This document shows, piece after piece, positions 1 through 7,735 of a DNA stretch of 20,411 bases (the first letter of the stretch is position 1; every line of letters starts with the position of its first letter). The notes beneath the pieces are model-generated. The model ran no database searches. It worked only from the letters and a program-made list of their open reading frames with translations, and had not been told where the DNA came from. The DNA is taken from contig CALGGV010000298.1 in assembly GCA_937915725.1 (NCBI GenBank), positions 1 to 20,411 on the forward strand, read 5' to 3'. Made by a program: the position numbers and the translations under genes. Source of the DNA: an uncultured Selenomonadales bacterium. GTDB lineage: Bacteria > Bacillota > Negativicutes > Selenomonadales > Selenomonadaceae.

Positions 1-1519
1 CGCAGGGGAAAGTTACGGCGTCAATGTACGGGCGGTGTAATTCAATATCGTCGGGACAATTTTTAGACAAAGATTTTAATTCTTCAATCGAGCCTACCGA
101 ATGTTGATGACCGCAGGAACATTCCCAAATATTAAGCGGCGTCCCCCAGTATCTGTTGCGGGAAATTCCCCAATCTTGAACGTGTTCGAGCCAATCGCCG
201 AAACGCCCCGTGCCGATTGTAGGCGGTATCCAATTAATTTGCGCGTTGTTTTTCAAAAGATTTTCTTTAACCGCCGTCATTTTAATAAACCACGATTCAC
301 GCGCGTAATAAATCAAGGGCGTATCGCAACGCCAGCAGTGCGGGTAGCTGTGCTCAAATACGGGAGCTTTAAAAAGTTTGCCGCTCTTTTTCAAGTCAGC
401 CAAAATAATTGGGTCGGCGTCCTTTACAAAAGTTCCTGCCCAATAAGTTTCAGCCGTCATATTGCCCTTGCCGTCAACAAATTGTACAAAGGGCGTATCG
501 TATTTTTTGCAAACGCGGTTATCGTCTTCGCCGAACGCGGGCGCGCAGTGTACAATCCCCGTGCCGTCTTCAGTTGTAACATAATCATCGCAAGTTATGA
601 AAAATGCTTGCTTGCCGGATTTTTCTACAATTTCATCTGCAAAAGGATAAAGCGGCTCATACTTTTTAAATTCTAAGTCTTTTCCTTTGTAACGTTCAAT
701 AATTTTTCTTTCGCCTTCGACGCCTTCAAAAACTTTTTCAACCAATGCTTCAGCCAAAATATATTTCGTATCGCCGACTTGAATTTTTACGTAGTCAACT
801 TTCGGATTCATACACAAAACTAAATTTGAAGGTAAAGTCCACGGGGTGGTAGTCCACGCCAAATAATAAGCGTCATCGTCAACAGATTTAAATTTGACAA
901 CGGCGGAGCGTTCTTTTAAATCTTTGTAGCCGAGTGAAACTTCATGACTTGAAAGCGGCGTACCACAGCGCGGGCAGTAAGGAACAACTTTATGCCCTTT
1001 GTACAGCAAGCCTTTTTTCCAAATTTCTTTCAACGCCCACCATTCGGACTCAATATAATAATTTTCGTAGGTAATGTAGGGATTTTCCATATCAGCCCAA
1101 AAACCTACAACGCCGGAAAATTCTTCCCACATGGTTTTATATTTCCAGACAGACTCGCGACACTTTTTGATAAATGGTTCAATCCCGTAAGCCTCAATTT
1201 GTTCCTTGCCGTTAATTCCGATAAGTTTTTCAACTTCCAATTCAACCGGCAAGCCGTGAGTATCCCAGCCCGCTTTACGTAAAACTTTTTCGCCTTTCAT
1301 TGAGTGGTAACGCGGGAATAAATCTTTGATAACGCGAGTTAAAACGTGTCCGACGTGCGGTTGTCCGTTCGCAGTTGGCGGACCGTCATAAAATGTAAAA
1401 TTTTTGCAACCTTCGCGCTGATCAATCGCTTTTTGTGCAATATTATTTTCAGCCCAGAAATTTTCAACTTCTTTTTCACGGCTTGCAAAATCTAAATTAG
1501 TATCTACCTTACGATACAA
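1..1519 (-). CDS. ileS: Isoleucyl-tRNA synthetase, 5' part (runs off left edge)
   Basis: This enzyme charges tRNA-Ile with isoleucine in the cytoplasm. About 506 codons are visible and the C-terminal part, including the KMSKS loop, lies outside the window. Seen: a class I ATP-binding signature HVGH in the context PTANGQPHVGHVL near residue 55; GWDTHGLPVE near 85; a CPRCGTPLSS zinc-type knuckle near 180; GTGIVHCAPAFGEDD of the editing (CP1) domain near 320; and HCWRCDTPL followed by WGISRNRYWG near 450-480. The PTANG...HVGH form and CPRCG knuckle resemble the longer, eukaryote-like IleS2 branch more than Bacillus- or E. coli-type IleS; that subtype is an inference. The start is TTG at 1519-1517, chosen because GGAGG (1528-1532 on the plus strand as cctcc) lies 8 nt upstream and no ATG fits. 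The gene has its own promoter just downstream of csaB. Confidence 0.95.
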   Translation of the reverse strand, partial: MYRKVDTNLDFASREKEVENFWAENNIAQKAIDQREGCKNFTFYDGPPTANGQPHVGHVLTRVIKDLFPRYHSMKGEKVLRKAGWDTHGLPVELEVEKLIGINGKEQIEAYGIEPFIKKCRESVWKYKTMWEEFSGVVGFWADMENPYITYENYYIESEWWALKEIWKKGLLYKGHKVVPYCPRCGTPLSSHEVSLGYKDLKERSAVVKFKSVDDDAYYLAWTTTPWTLPSNLVLCMNPKVDYVKIQVGDTKYILAEALVEKVFEGVEGERKIIERYKGKDLEFKKYEPLYPFADEIVEKSGKQAFFITCDDYVTTEDGTGIVHCAPAFGEDDNRVCKKYDTPFVQFVDGKGNMTAETYWAGTFVKDADPIILADLKKSGKLFKAPVFEHSYPHCWRCDTPLIYYARESWFIKMTAVKENLLKNNAQINWIPPTIGTGRFGDWLEHVQDWGISRNRYWGTPLNIWECSCGHQHSVGSIEELKSLSKNCPDDIELHRPYIDAVTFPC

Positions 1520-1560
1520 AATAAAAACCTCCAAAATAAAAAAATTTTTTAGCGGCAGTT

Positions 1561-1589
1561 ATTATAGCAGATTATAAAAAATTTTGGAA
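1561..1589 (-). promoter_or_regulatory. Promoter for ileS (extended -10)
   Basis: On the minus strand TATAAT (1566-1561) is preceded by TGC, giving an extended -10. A weak -35 TTCCAA (1589-1584) lies 17 bp upstream. Transcription would begin near 1554, leaving a leader of only about 35 nt before the TTG start of ileS. That is too short for a T-box. Confidence 0.6.
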
Positions 1590-1593
1590 ATAA

Positions 1594-1616
1594 AAAAATC
1601 CCGCTTGTACGGGAAT
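1594..1616 (-). terminator. Rho-independent terminator after csaB
   Basis: On the minus strand the csaB stop TAA (1618-1616) is followed directly by TCCCG, the loop TACAAG, then CGGGA and a run of seven T. The stem is 5 bp (1599-1603 with 1610-1614). It ends the csaB transcript just before the ileS promoter. Confidence 0.75.
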
Positions 1617-2695
1617 TATTTTTTCAACAGTTTAATTGCAAGCCGCGCATTTTGTAACGCCGCCTCGCGCAGATTTTTTAATAATGATTCGTCGTGAAAA
1701 TTTTTTACGTCGAGTTTTTTTATTGTTTCAGTAAAAATTTTTTCAGCTGTAACTTCAGACAAATTGCCGAGTGGTTTTTCGCCGATTGAATCTAAAAATC
1801 TTTCAATTTTGGGATCATAAGAAATCCCCAACATTGGAACGCCCATAACGCCCGCAAAAATCAGCGCGTGCAACCTTATGCTGATTAAAACATTTGTACA
1901 GCCTACCAAAGATAAAATTTCGCCGGTTGTAAATTCGTCTTCCAAAACTACGGCGGGATTTTTCATAAGTTCGGCGATAGATTTTGCCGCGTCAATATCT
2001 GCCGGAAATTGCATTGGAATAAAAATAATTTCGGCGTCAATTTCGTCAATAATTTTATCGAGAGCCTGCGCGAGTGCGGCTTGACAATTTTGCCAATTTA
2101 TCCAGCGGCGCACTGATACGCCAATAATTTTTTTATCGCTTGAAATTTTATGACGTTGCAGAATTTTTTTTCCAAATTCAAGCGGCACGGGTTTAATTGC
2201 AAGCACAGGGTCGGCAGTACAAAAAATTGGCGGGCGATTTATTTTTAAATTTTTTAATTCTTCAAGTGAACCAACATCACGAACGGTAATTAAATCGACG
2301 CGGTTTATAATTAAAGTCATAAGTTTTTGAGCAAACGCGCCACGAATTGGACCAATTCCTTGAGCATACAGCATAACTTTTCGCCCAAAAATTTTAGCCA
2401 AAAAAATAATTCCCAAATAATAGTACAGCGAACGGCGGCTTGTGACATTTTGTAAGAGACTGCCGCCGCCGCTTATCAGTAAATCAGCCGCAAGAATTTT
2501 TTTTATTATTGAAAAAATATCCAGCCACTTTACGGCGTCAACTTTATGGCGTTTCTTTGTATATTCGGGATTCAGCGAAATTACAGTTGCAGAAATATTG
2601 CTGTCCATTTCGCGCAGGACTTCCAACATTGCCGCAAGCATAGCCTCGTCTCCGCCGTTTTTTGAACCGTAGTAACCGGAAATTAAAATTTTCAT
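1616..2695 (-). CDS. csaB: Polysaccharide pyruvyl transferase CsaB
   Basis: CsaB-family enzymes transfer pyruvate as a ketal from phosphoenolpyruvate to a secondary cell-wall polysaccharide; in S-layer organisms the pyruvylated polymer binds SLH-domain proteins. The predicted product is 359 aa. It opens with the family hallmark MKILISGYYGSKNGGDEAML. A glycine-rich LLISGGGSLLQ near residue 70 and YAQGIGPI near 115 follow, then the RLHALIFAGVMGVPMLGISYD segment near 275-295 and a C-terminal IERFLDS. A longer reading frame begins at 2758, but I start at the ATG at 2695 because it matches the usual N-terminus; a GGAG lies about 16 nt upstream, a loose spacing. It follows the DUF5693 gene after 238 nt, which hold an intergenic repeat. 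No clear promoter was seen. Confidence 0.88.
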   Translation of the reverse strand: MKILISGYYGSKNGGDEAMLAAMLEVLREMDSNISATVISLNPEYTKKRHKVDAVKWLDIFSIIKKILAADLLISGGGSLLQNVTSRRSLYYYLGIIFLAKIFGRKVMLYAQGIGPIRGAFAQKLMTLIINRVDLITVRDVGSLEELKNLKINRPPIFCTADPVLAIKPVPLEFGKKILQRHKISSDKKIIGVSVRRWINWQNCQAALAQALDKIIDEIDAEIIFIPMQFPADIDAAKSIAELMKNPAVVLEDEFTTGEILSLVGCTNVLISIRLHALIFAGVMGVPMLGISYDPKIERFLDSIGEKPLGNLSEVTAEKIFTETIKKLDVKNFHDESLLKNLREAALQNARLAIKLLKK

Positions 2696-2788
2696 TACGA
2701 CTTTTACTATTCTCCTTTGTGTAGGATTATTTTTAAATGTACTTTTTTTCCAAAACAAAAAGAAAGTGTGATTTTTTCCCCGCCCGGA

Positions 2789-2912
2789 GCAATGCTCTTA
2801 CTCCTCGCATTGCAGGTTTTTCACGTTGAGTTTTTCTTGACTTAAAGTATATAGCCGCATTTATTTTATTACCACAATTCAAAATTTATCAAAAAAACAA
2901 AAGCGGGCGGCT
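2789..2912 (+). repeat. Structured intergenic repeat, copy A
   Basis: This element shares its layout with copy B at 16791-16976. Stem GCAATGC (2789-2795) pairs with GCATTGC (2807-2813) around the 11-nt loop TCTTACTCCTC. TTTTCACGTT, TAAAGTATA and AGCCGC (2853-2858) follow, and GCGGCT (2907-2912) closes a second long-range stem. The AGCCGC-to-GCGGCT block is 60 nt here and 61 nt in copy B. The copies are written in the same plus-strand orientation, although this one sits between two minus-strand genes. Function unknown. Confidence 0.7.
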
Positions 2913-2933
2913 AATTTTTTCAAAAATTTTTGA

Positions 2934-4991
2934 TTAAGTTTTATTTTTTAAGTTTGACGCAAAGTTTAAAAACAAAACTAAAACCGCGCCAATTAACGCC
3001 CCCGGCAAAACTCCATCAATTCCGCGCATAAATGACATAAAAATAGGCGTGCGCATATGTGCAAAAGTTTCAACCATTGAACTTTGTCCGATTGTTGCAA
3101 CGATTGTCAACACAAAACAAATTGATTTTGGAAATTTTTGCAGGAAAGCCGCCATTGCCATTACAAAGGCAGGGTGTCCTATAAAAATTTCTTTTGAGCG
3201 CGGGCGGGCATAAAACAAACTTTCCAACATTGCACGAATTTTTATTTCTAAATCTGAAACAGGCATTCCCGCCGTATGACCGCTCCTTGCGATTAAAACC
3301 ACAAACGCCGCTATTACAAAAATTCCCGCAAATAAATATTTTACCGTTACGTTTAAATTTAAAATCGCCTTAAATTGTGCAATAGCTGAAGTATTTTTTT
3401 GCATTTCGTCAAGAATATTGAAACGCTGTAAAAATGCAACCGCCACCAAAATTAGCGGCAATACGAAAGTTAATTTTATACCTCTAAAAATTTCAAATTC
3501 CAAAAAATATTTTACGTCAGATAACGCGCCCGATAAATACGCCGCGCCAATCATCGACAGCGCACTTGTTACAAAAAGCGCAATTACCGAGATTAAAATT
3601 ATTTGAAGTGTAGAAATTCCGCCGTTTTCCTGTTCAAATTGAGATTTAAATTGAACAAATCTGAATTTGTCAAGCTGCCAAATTACGGCAAGTGCAGGAA
3701 ATAAATTTGCGCTCATTAACGCCGCCAAAATTCTAACTTTGCCGCCTGCGCCCATTAAAATTGGAACTGCCGCAATTATCGCAAGCACTGCAAACAAAAT
3801 CAGCTGAAATTTTTTATTGGCATTGACGCGATATGAAATTAGCGAAAAATATAAAACTGCCGCCGCCGCCACGCCAATTATAACTAAAACTCTCAAAATT
3901 TTGTTTGGAAAATAATTATCGAAAGTTCCGGCAACGCCAAAAGTAAAGCCGTTCGATTTTATTTTTTCGGCAGTGTCACGAACATATTTTAAATTTGTTT
4001 CAAGCACGGTTAAACCCGGCGCGGGCTTATCGTACGTGCGCAAAAGATTTATTCTGATATTTCTTTCACGATCTGTCGTTGCCCAACGATTTACCGCCGT
4101 ATCAATTAAAAGTTTCGGTTGTTCGTCTTTTGGAATTGCATAAAGGCGCACAATTTCACTGTAGCCGAGTTTTTCGGCAAGTTCAAACATTCCCGCCTGA
4201 TTGTAAAATTGTAATTGGCTTGTATGTTCAATCATTCCAAAAATATAACCGTGCTTTTTAAATTCTGCCGCCGTTACGTCAATATTATTCGGGGAGCCCA
4301 AAATTTCCGGTCCGTCAAAAACAATTTCTGAAATTGGATAGCCTTCAATTTTTTCAAAAAAAGATTTAACTTGCTCCGGCGTACACTGATTAAAATTTTT
4401 AGGACGCGCCAAAATCATAAAGCCGGCTTTTCTTGCAATTTCCAATTCTTCGGCGTCAATTCCGAGTGGCGCACTCATAAACGCGCCGAATTGCGCCTTG
4501 ACTTCCAAAACTTCAATATCGCCAATAGCAAAAGGTCTAATTCGTTCTTCGCCGTAACGCAAAAATAAATCTTTTTTCGCCGCGTTGTAACTTTCGAGAG
4601 TTCGTCCGATTATGTAAACTTTTGTAGCATCAATCGCTCCAATTTCGACAGCCTGCCGCCAAAGTTGACTGTTAAGCGCGCCGCTGTGATAATTCGTGAT
4701 AATATCCGTGCCGTAAACTGCTATAACTTTTCCTGCGCGAGTAAGCTTTTCAAAAGTTGTATCGTAAATTGCAAGTGAAGTAATTCCGGCGTTTTTAAAT
4801 TTTAGCAAAACTTCTTGAAAGTCAAGCCCTTCACGTTCAGACAAATTTTTCAAGCTGTCAAAATCCATAGCCATATCAACTCGTGAATTATGAATTTCGA
4901 CGGCGTGTCTTTGCCCGGCGATAACCAATGAAGAAATTAATCCGGCGGCAATAATTAAAAGTAAAATTTTGTTGTAGAAAAATTTTCTCAT
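2934..4991 (-). CDS. DUF5693 family polytopic membrane protein
   Basis: The product is a predicted 685-aa membrane protein of unknown biochemical function. One N-terminal membrane anchor (residues about 8-25) is followed by a soluble domain of about 335 residues, probably extracytoplasmic. About eight hydrophobic segments follow, at roughly 366-387, 396-413, 421-440, 462-484, 505-522, 551-569, 606-640 and 659-680. The motif RPRSKEIFIGHPAF near 597-609 is the best-preserved family element I recognise. The start ATG at 4991 lies one base after the DUF2993 stop codon, so translation is probably coupled; a longer frame to 5054 lies inside the upstream gene and was not used. Members of this family are, as I recall, often found beside csaB, as here, which suggests a role with the cell-wall polymer that CsaB modifies. 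That role is inference. Confidence 0.75.
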   Translation of the reverse strand: MRKFFYNKILLLIIAAGLISSLVIAGQRHAVEIHNSRVDMAMDFDSLKNLSEREGLDFQEVLLKFKNAGITSLAIYDTTFEKLTRAGKVIAVYGTDIITNYHSGALNSQLWRQAVEIGAIDATKVYIIGRTLESYNAAKKDLFLRYGEERIRPFAIGDIEVLEVKAQFGAFMSAPLGIDAEELEIARKAGFMILARPKNFNQCTPEQVKSFFEKIEGYPISEIVFDGPEILGSPNNIDVTAAEFKKHGYIFGMIEHTSQLQFYNQAGMFELAEKLGYSEIVRLYAIPKDEQPKLLIDTAVNRWATTDRERNIRINLLRTYDKPAPGLTVLETNLKYVRDTAEKIKSNGFTFGVAGTFDNYFPNKILRVLVIIGVAAAAVLYFSLISYRVNANKKFQLILFAVLAIIAAVPILMGAGGKVRILAALMSANLFPALAVIWQLDKFRFVQFKSQFEQENGGISTLQIILISVIALFVTSALSMIGAAYLSGALSDVKYFLEFEIFRGIKLTFVLPLILVAVAFLQRFNILDEMQKNTSAIAQFKAILNLNVTVKYLFAGIFVIAAFVVLIARSGHTAGMPVSDLEIKIRAMLESLFYARPRSKEIFIGHPAFVMAMAAFLQKFPKSICFVLTIVATIGQSSMVETFAHMRTPIFMSFMRGIDGVLPGALIGAVLVLFLNFASNLKNKT

Positions 4992-4992
4992 T

Positions 4993-5709
4993 TTATTGTA
5001 CCGTGCTGACAGCTGTAACAACTGCCTCGCCGTCGCGCAGTTCCACTGAATCAAATTTCAGATTAAGCGGCAAATTTGCGCTGTCCAAAACTTTTATATC
5101 AGTCAAAAAAGTATCTGCATTAACGCGGCTTAAAATTGAATTGCTGTTAAGGCGCGTCATATGAAAATAAATATCGCCGTTGACAACTATAAAATTTCCG
5201 CCAATATCAAGTTCAATCGTCCTGCCGAAAAATTTTGCTTTTGCAGAGGCAGACGCGCCTTCGGGCGTAATTGAAACTTGCGTATCTTGAAAGTGATCAT
5301 CTTTTTGGGAAATAAAATTTTTCAATTCTTCTTCAGTAACAATTCCGCGCAATTCGATTTTATCGGCGTGTTTTAAAATTTTTTGAGCGCGTAATTGTGA
5401 AGTTAAATCTTTGCTGGGAAAAAGTAACTCCATAACGTCTAAGCGAATTTTGTCGCCGTCAAGCGTCAAATTTTTAAAATTAATTTCGCCAATACGACCG
5501 GAAGTAGCAGTTGCGTGAATCCTGTCAATTTCGCCGAGTGAAATTCTGAAACTTGGATTTGAACTTAGCAAAACTTCAGATTCTGTAGCCGCCGTCGAAT
5601 TTATAATTTGAGTTGCCAAAATATTTTCAACCGTGCGCGGCAAAATAAATTGTAGAATTGCCGCAATTAACAGCAAAAGAATTACTATCAATGCTCCAAA
5701 TTTTTTCAT
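4993..5709 (-). CDS. DUF2993 / LmeA-like lipid-binding protein
   Basis: This 238-aa protein has an N-terminal signal anchor: MKK then a hydrophobic stretch to about residue 24, without a clear signal peptidase site. The rest is a mostly beta-strand extracytoplasmic domain. The opening LPRTVENILATQI and the IGEINFKNLTLDGDKI...DVMELLFP stretch fit the DUF2993 family, whose actinobacterial member LmeA binds phospholipids and takes part in envelope glycolipid maturation. A GGAGG lies 7 nt before the ATG. It follows prfB after 52 nt and abuts the DUF5693 gene with a one-base gap, so both are surely co-transcribed. Family assignment is by overall pattern, not by a catalytic motif. Function in this organism is unknown, with envelope lipid or polymer handling the likely area. 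Confidence 0.7.
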   Translation of the reverse strand: MKKFGALIVILLLLIAAILQFILPRTVENILATQIINSTAATESEVLLSSNPSFRISLGEIDRIHATATSGRIGEINFKNLTLDGDKIRLDVMELLFPSKDLTSQLRAQKILKHADKIELRGIVTEEELKNFISQKDDHFQDTQVSITPEGASASAKAKFFGRTIELDIGGNFIVVNGDIYFHMTRLNSNSILSRVNADTFLTDIKVLDSANLPLNLKFDSVELRDGEAVVTAVSTVQ

Positions 5710-5761
5710 TTTAAATCCTCCGAGTAAGTCAAGCGCAAAATTTTTTTATTTTTAAAAATTC

Positions 5762-6869
5762 TCAAACTGCAACATTTGCACGCATTGCAAGAAAAGCGCG
5801 AATAAAATTATCCAATTCGCCGTCCATAACCGCCTGAACATTGCCGGTTTCTTCGCCGGTGCGTAAATCTTTAACCATTGTATAGGGCTGAAAAACATAG
5901 GAGCGAATTTGACTGCCCCATTCAATTTTCATTCTGTCGCCCTCAAGTTTTGCGCGTTCTTCTTCCTTTTTTTCAAGTTCAAGTTCAAAAAGTTTGGCGC
6001 GTAACATTTTTAAACATTGTTCACGATTTTGAATTTGAGAGCGTTCATTTTGACATTGAACAACAATACCTGTTGGAATGTGCGTCATTCTTACGGCGGA
6101 CGAAGTTTTATTAATGTGTTGCCCGCCCGCGCCGCTTGCTCGGTAAGTGTCAACGCGCACATCTGCCATATTTATATCAACTTCCACTGCGTCATCAATT
6201 TCCGGCATAATATCGCAAGCTGAAAAGGAAGTATGACGCCTTGCATTTGAATCGAAGGGCGAAATTCTTACAAGGCGGTGAATCCCTTTTTCAGATTTCA
6301 AAAAGCCGTAAGCATTGTGACCTTTGATAAAAAGCGTGACAGATTTAACGCCCGCCTCATCGCCCGGCAAAATGTCAGCCGTTTCAACTGTAAAGCCGTG
6401 ACGCTCCGCCCAACGCACGTACATTCTCAAAAGCATTTGCGTCCAGTCTTGCGCCTCAGTTCCGCCTGCGCCCGCGTGCAAAGTTAAAATTGCGTTATTA
6501 GAGTCATAGGGTTCACTCAACAAAATTTCAAGGCGTAAACTTTCCAAGCCGGATTTAATATTTTGAATTTCTGCAACAATTTCAGTTTCCTGTGAATCGT
6601 CGTTTTCTTCCATTGCAAGTTCAAGCAAAGTTTGCGCGTCGTCAAATTTCGACAAAAGATTTTTATAAGTTTCAACGCCGGATTTTATCCCGTTCAATTC
6701 TTGAGTAATTTGCTGCGCGGTGTCGGGGTTATCCCAAAAAGTCGGCTCGCCCATTTTGTATTCCAACTCGGCTATTTTTTCTTCCTTGTTGGAAATGTCA
6801 AAGTGAATCCCCCATTTCATTCAGCTTTTCGCGCAGGGCTGTTAATTCTATTTTTCTGTCTTCAAGCAT
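5762..6869 (-). CDS. prfB: Peptide chain release factor 2, made by programmed +1 frameshift
   Basis: RF2 recognises UAA and UGA stop codons in the ribosomal A site and triggers peptide release. Translation starts at ATG 6869 (upstream AGGAAGTG), reads 23 codons to CTT (6803-6801), meets UGA at 6800-6798 and resumes one base on, with GAC at 6799-6797. The joined product is 368 aa, the usual RF2 length. The stop-recognition tripeptide SPF falls at about residues 203-205 (context HRLVRISPFDSNARR). The GGQ peptidyl-hydrolase loop falls at about 248-250 (YRASGAGGQHINK). An N-terminal coiled-coil region and the KTSSAVRMTHIPTG segment are also present. The gene itself ends in TGA. It follows thiD with a 77-nt gap that holds an inverted repeat. 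The early UGA is regulatory, not a defect. Confidence 0.97.
6797..6815 (-). promoter_or_regulatory. prfB autoregulatory +1 frameshift site
   Basis: On the minus strand GGGGG is followed by ATTCA, then CTT TGA C. The G-run can pair with the anti-Shine-Dalgarno of 16S rRNA, and peptidyl-tRNA on CTT slips to TTT when RF2 is scarce, so reading passes the UGA. The gap between the G-run and CTT is 5 nt, slightly more than the 3 nt in E. coli prfB. Low RF2 raises frameshifting and so restores RF2. Confidence 0.95.
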
Positions 6870-6889
6870 TTAATCACTTCCTATATTTT

Positions 6890-6957
6890 TAGTGTGGTAG
6901 TGGGGTAGTTTGGTAGTTTTTACTATAAAACTATTCCACCATTCCACTATCCAACTA
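6890..6957. repeat. Octamer-based inverted repeat at the thiD/prfB junction
   Basis: Two 31-nt arms (6890-6920 and 6927-6957) flank a 6-nt centre. The left arm is built of TAGTGTGG, TAGTGGGG, TAGTTTGG and TAGTTTT. Comparing one arm with the reverse complement of the other gives 21 of 31 matches, and five of the differences would be G-U pairs in plus-strand RNA. The right arm covers the thiD stop codon (6949-6947). No T-tract follows on the minus strand, so it is not a standard terminator. Confidence 0.75.
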
Positions 6958-7732
6958 TAGCAAAGGCATGATTCATTGGACCGCTACCTTTGCCCAAATT
7001 TAAACCAAAACTTAACGCACCTGAAATATATTCTTTGGCATGTTTAATTGATTCACTTAAGCTTAAATTTTTTGCAAGACCGGCGGCAACAGCACTTGAC
7101 AAAGTACAACCTGTGCCGTGCGTGTTTGAAGTTGCAATTCTTTTTCCTGTAAAAATTTCCACGCCGTCAGCACTGTACAAAATATCGTTGGCGTCGTTCA
7201 AACTGTGCCCGCCCTTGCAAAGTACCGCGCAACCGTAACTTTCAAAAATTATTTGCGCCGCCCGTGTCATATCTTCGGCAGATTTAATTTTGATATTTGA
7301 AAGAATTTCAGTTTCAGGAATGTTGGGCGTTATGACAGTTGCAAGCGGGAATAAAAATTTTTTCAATGTTTCAACGGCGTTATCGTCAATTAATTTTGCG
7401 CCGCTGGTTGCAACCATTACGGGATCTACCACGATATTTTTTGCGCCGTAAAATTCCAATTTCTGAGCAATGGTTTTAATTAATTCGGCTGAAGAAACCA
7501 TACCGATTTTAACGGCGTCAGGCGGAATATCTTCAAAAATTGCGTCAAGTTGTTGCTCCAGAAATTTTGGCGTAACGTTTGAAATTGCGCGGACGCCCAT
7601 TGTATTTTGTGCGGTAAGCGCGGTAATTGCACTCATTGCGTAGACGCCCAAAACTGTCATTGTTTTAATATCAGCTTGAATACCTGCGCCGCCGCTTGAA
7701 TCACTGCCGGCGATTGTTAAAGCCGTTTTCAA
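6947..7732 (-). CDS. thiD: Hydroxymethylpyrimidine / phosphomethylpyrimidine kinase
   Basis: ThiD phosphorylates HMP to HMP-P and then HMP-PP, the pyrimidine half of thiamine phosphate. The 261-aa product shows the full ribokinase-type pattern: LTIAGSDSSGGAGIQADIKT at the N-terminus; TALTAQNTMGV near 40; VVDPVMVATSG near 100-110; TPNIPETEIL near 135; VLCKGGHS near 170; and TSNTHGTGCTLSSA near 200-215, carrying the catalytic Asp/Cys-loop region. The start is TTG at 7732, with GGAGG 9 nt upstream inside the last codons of thiE. Only 3 nt separate it from the thiE stop, so the two are translated together. The last codons and TAG stop fall inside the inverted repeat that separates thiD from prfB. 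Confidence 0.95.
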   Translation of the reverse strand: MKTALTIAGSDSSGGAGIQADIKTMTVLGVYAMSAITALTAQNTMGVRAISNVTPKFLEQQLDAIFEDIPPDAVKIGMVSSAELIKTIAQKLEFYGAKNIVVDPVMVATSGAKLIDDNAVETLKKFLFPLATVITPNIPETEILSNIKIKSAEDMTRAAQIIFESYGCAVLCKGGHSLNDANDILYSADGVEIFTGKRIATSNTHGTGCTLSSAVAAGLAKNLSLSESIKHAKEYISGALSFGLNLGKGSGPMNHAFAIVG

Positions 7733-7735
7733 TTT

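Noticed and set aside
101..1282. Open frames on the plus strand over the ileS region
   Set aside because: They are antisense to a clear IleRS reading frame and have no family-like motifs or ribosome-binding sites.
2696..2758. Longer csaB start (380 aa)
   Set aside because: The extra N-terminus is unlike CsaB proteins, which begin at MKILISGYYG, and lacks a ribosome-binding site.
4992..5054. Longer start for the DUF5693 protein (706 aa)
   Set aside because: It would overlap the DUF2993 gene. The ATG at 4991, one base past that gene's stop and followed by a normal membrane anchor, is the better start.
6798..6800. In-frame TGA near the start of prfB, as a sign of a pseudogene
   Set aside because: It is the known RF2 programmed +1 frameshift (CTT TGA C behind a G-run), and the rest of the gene is intact.
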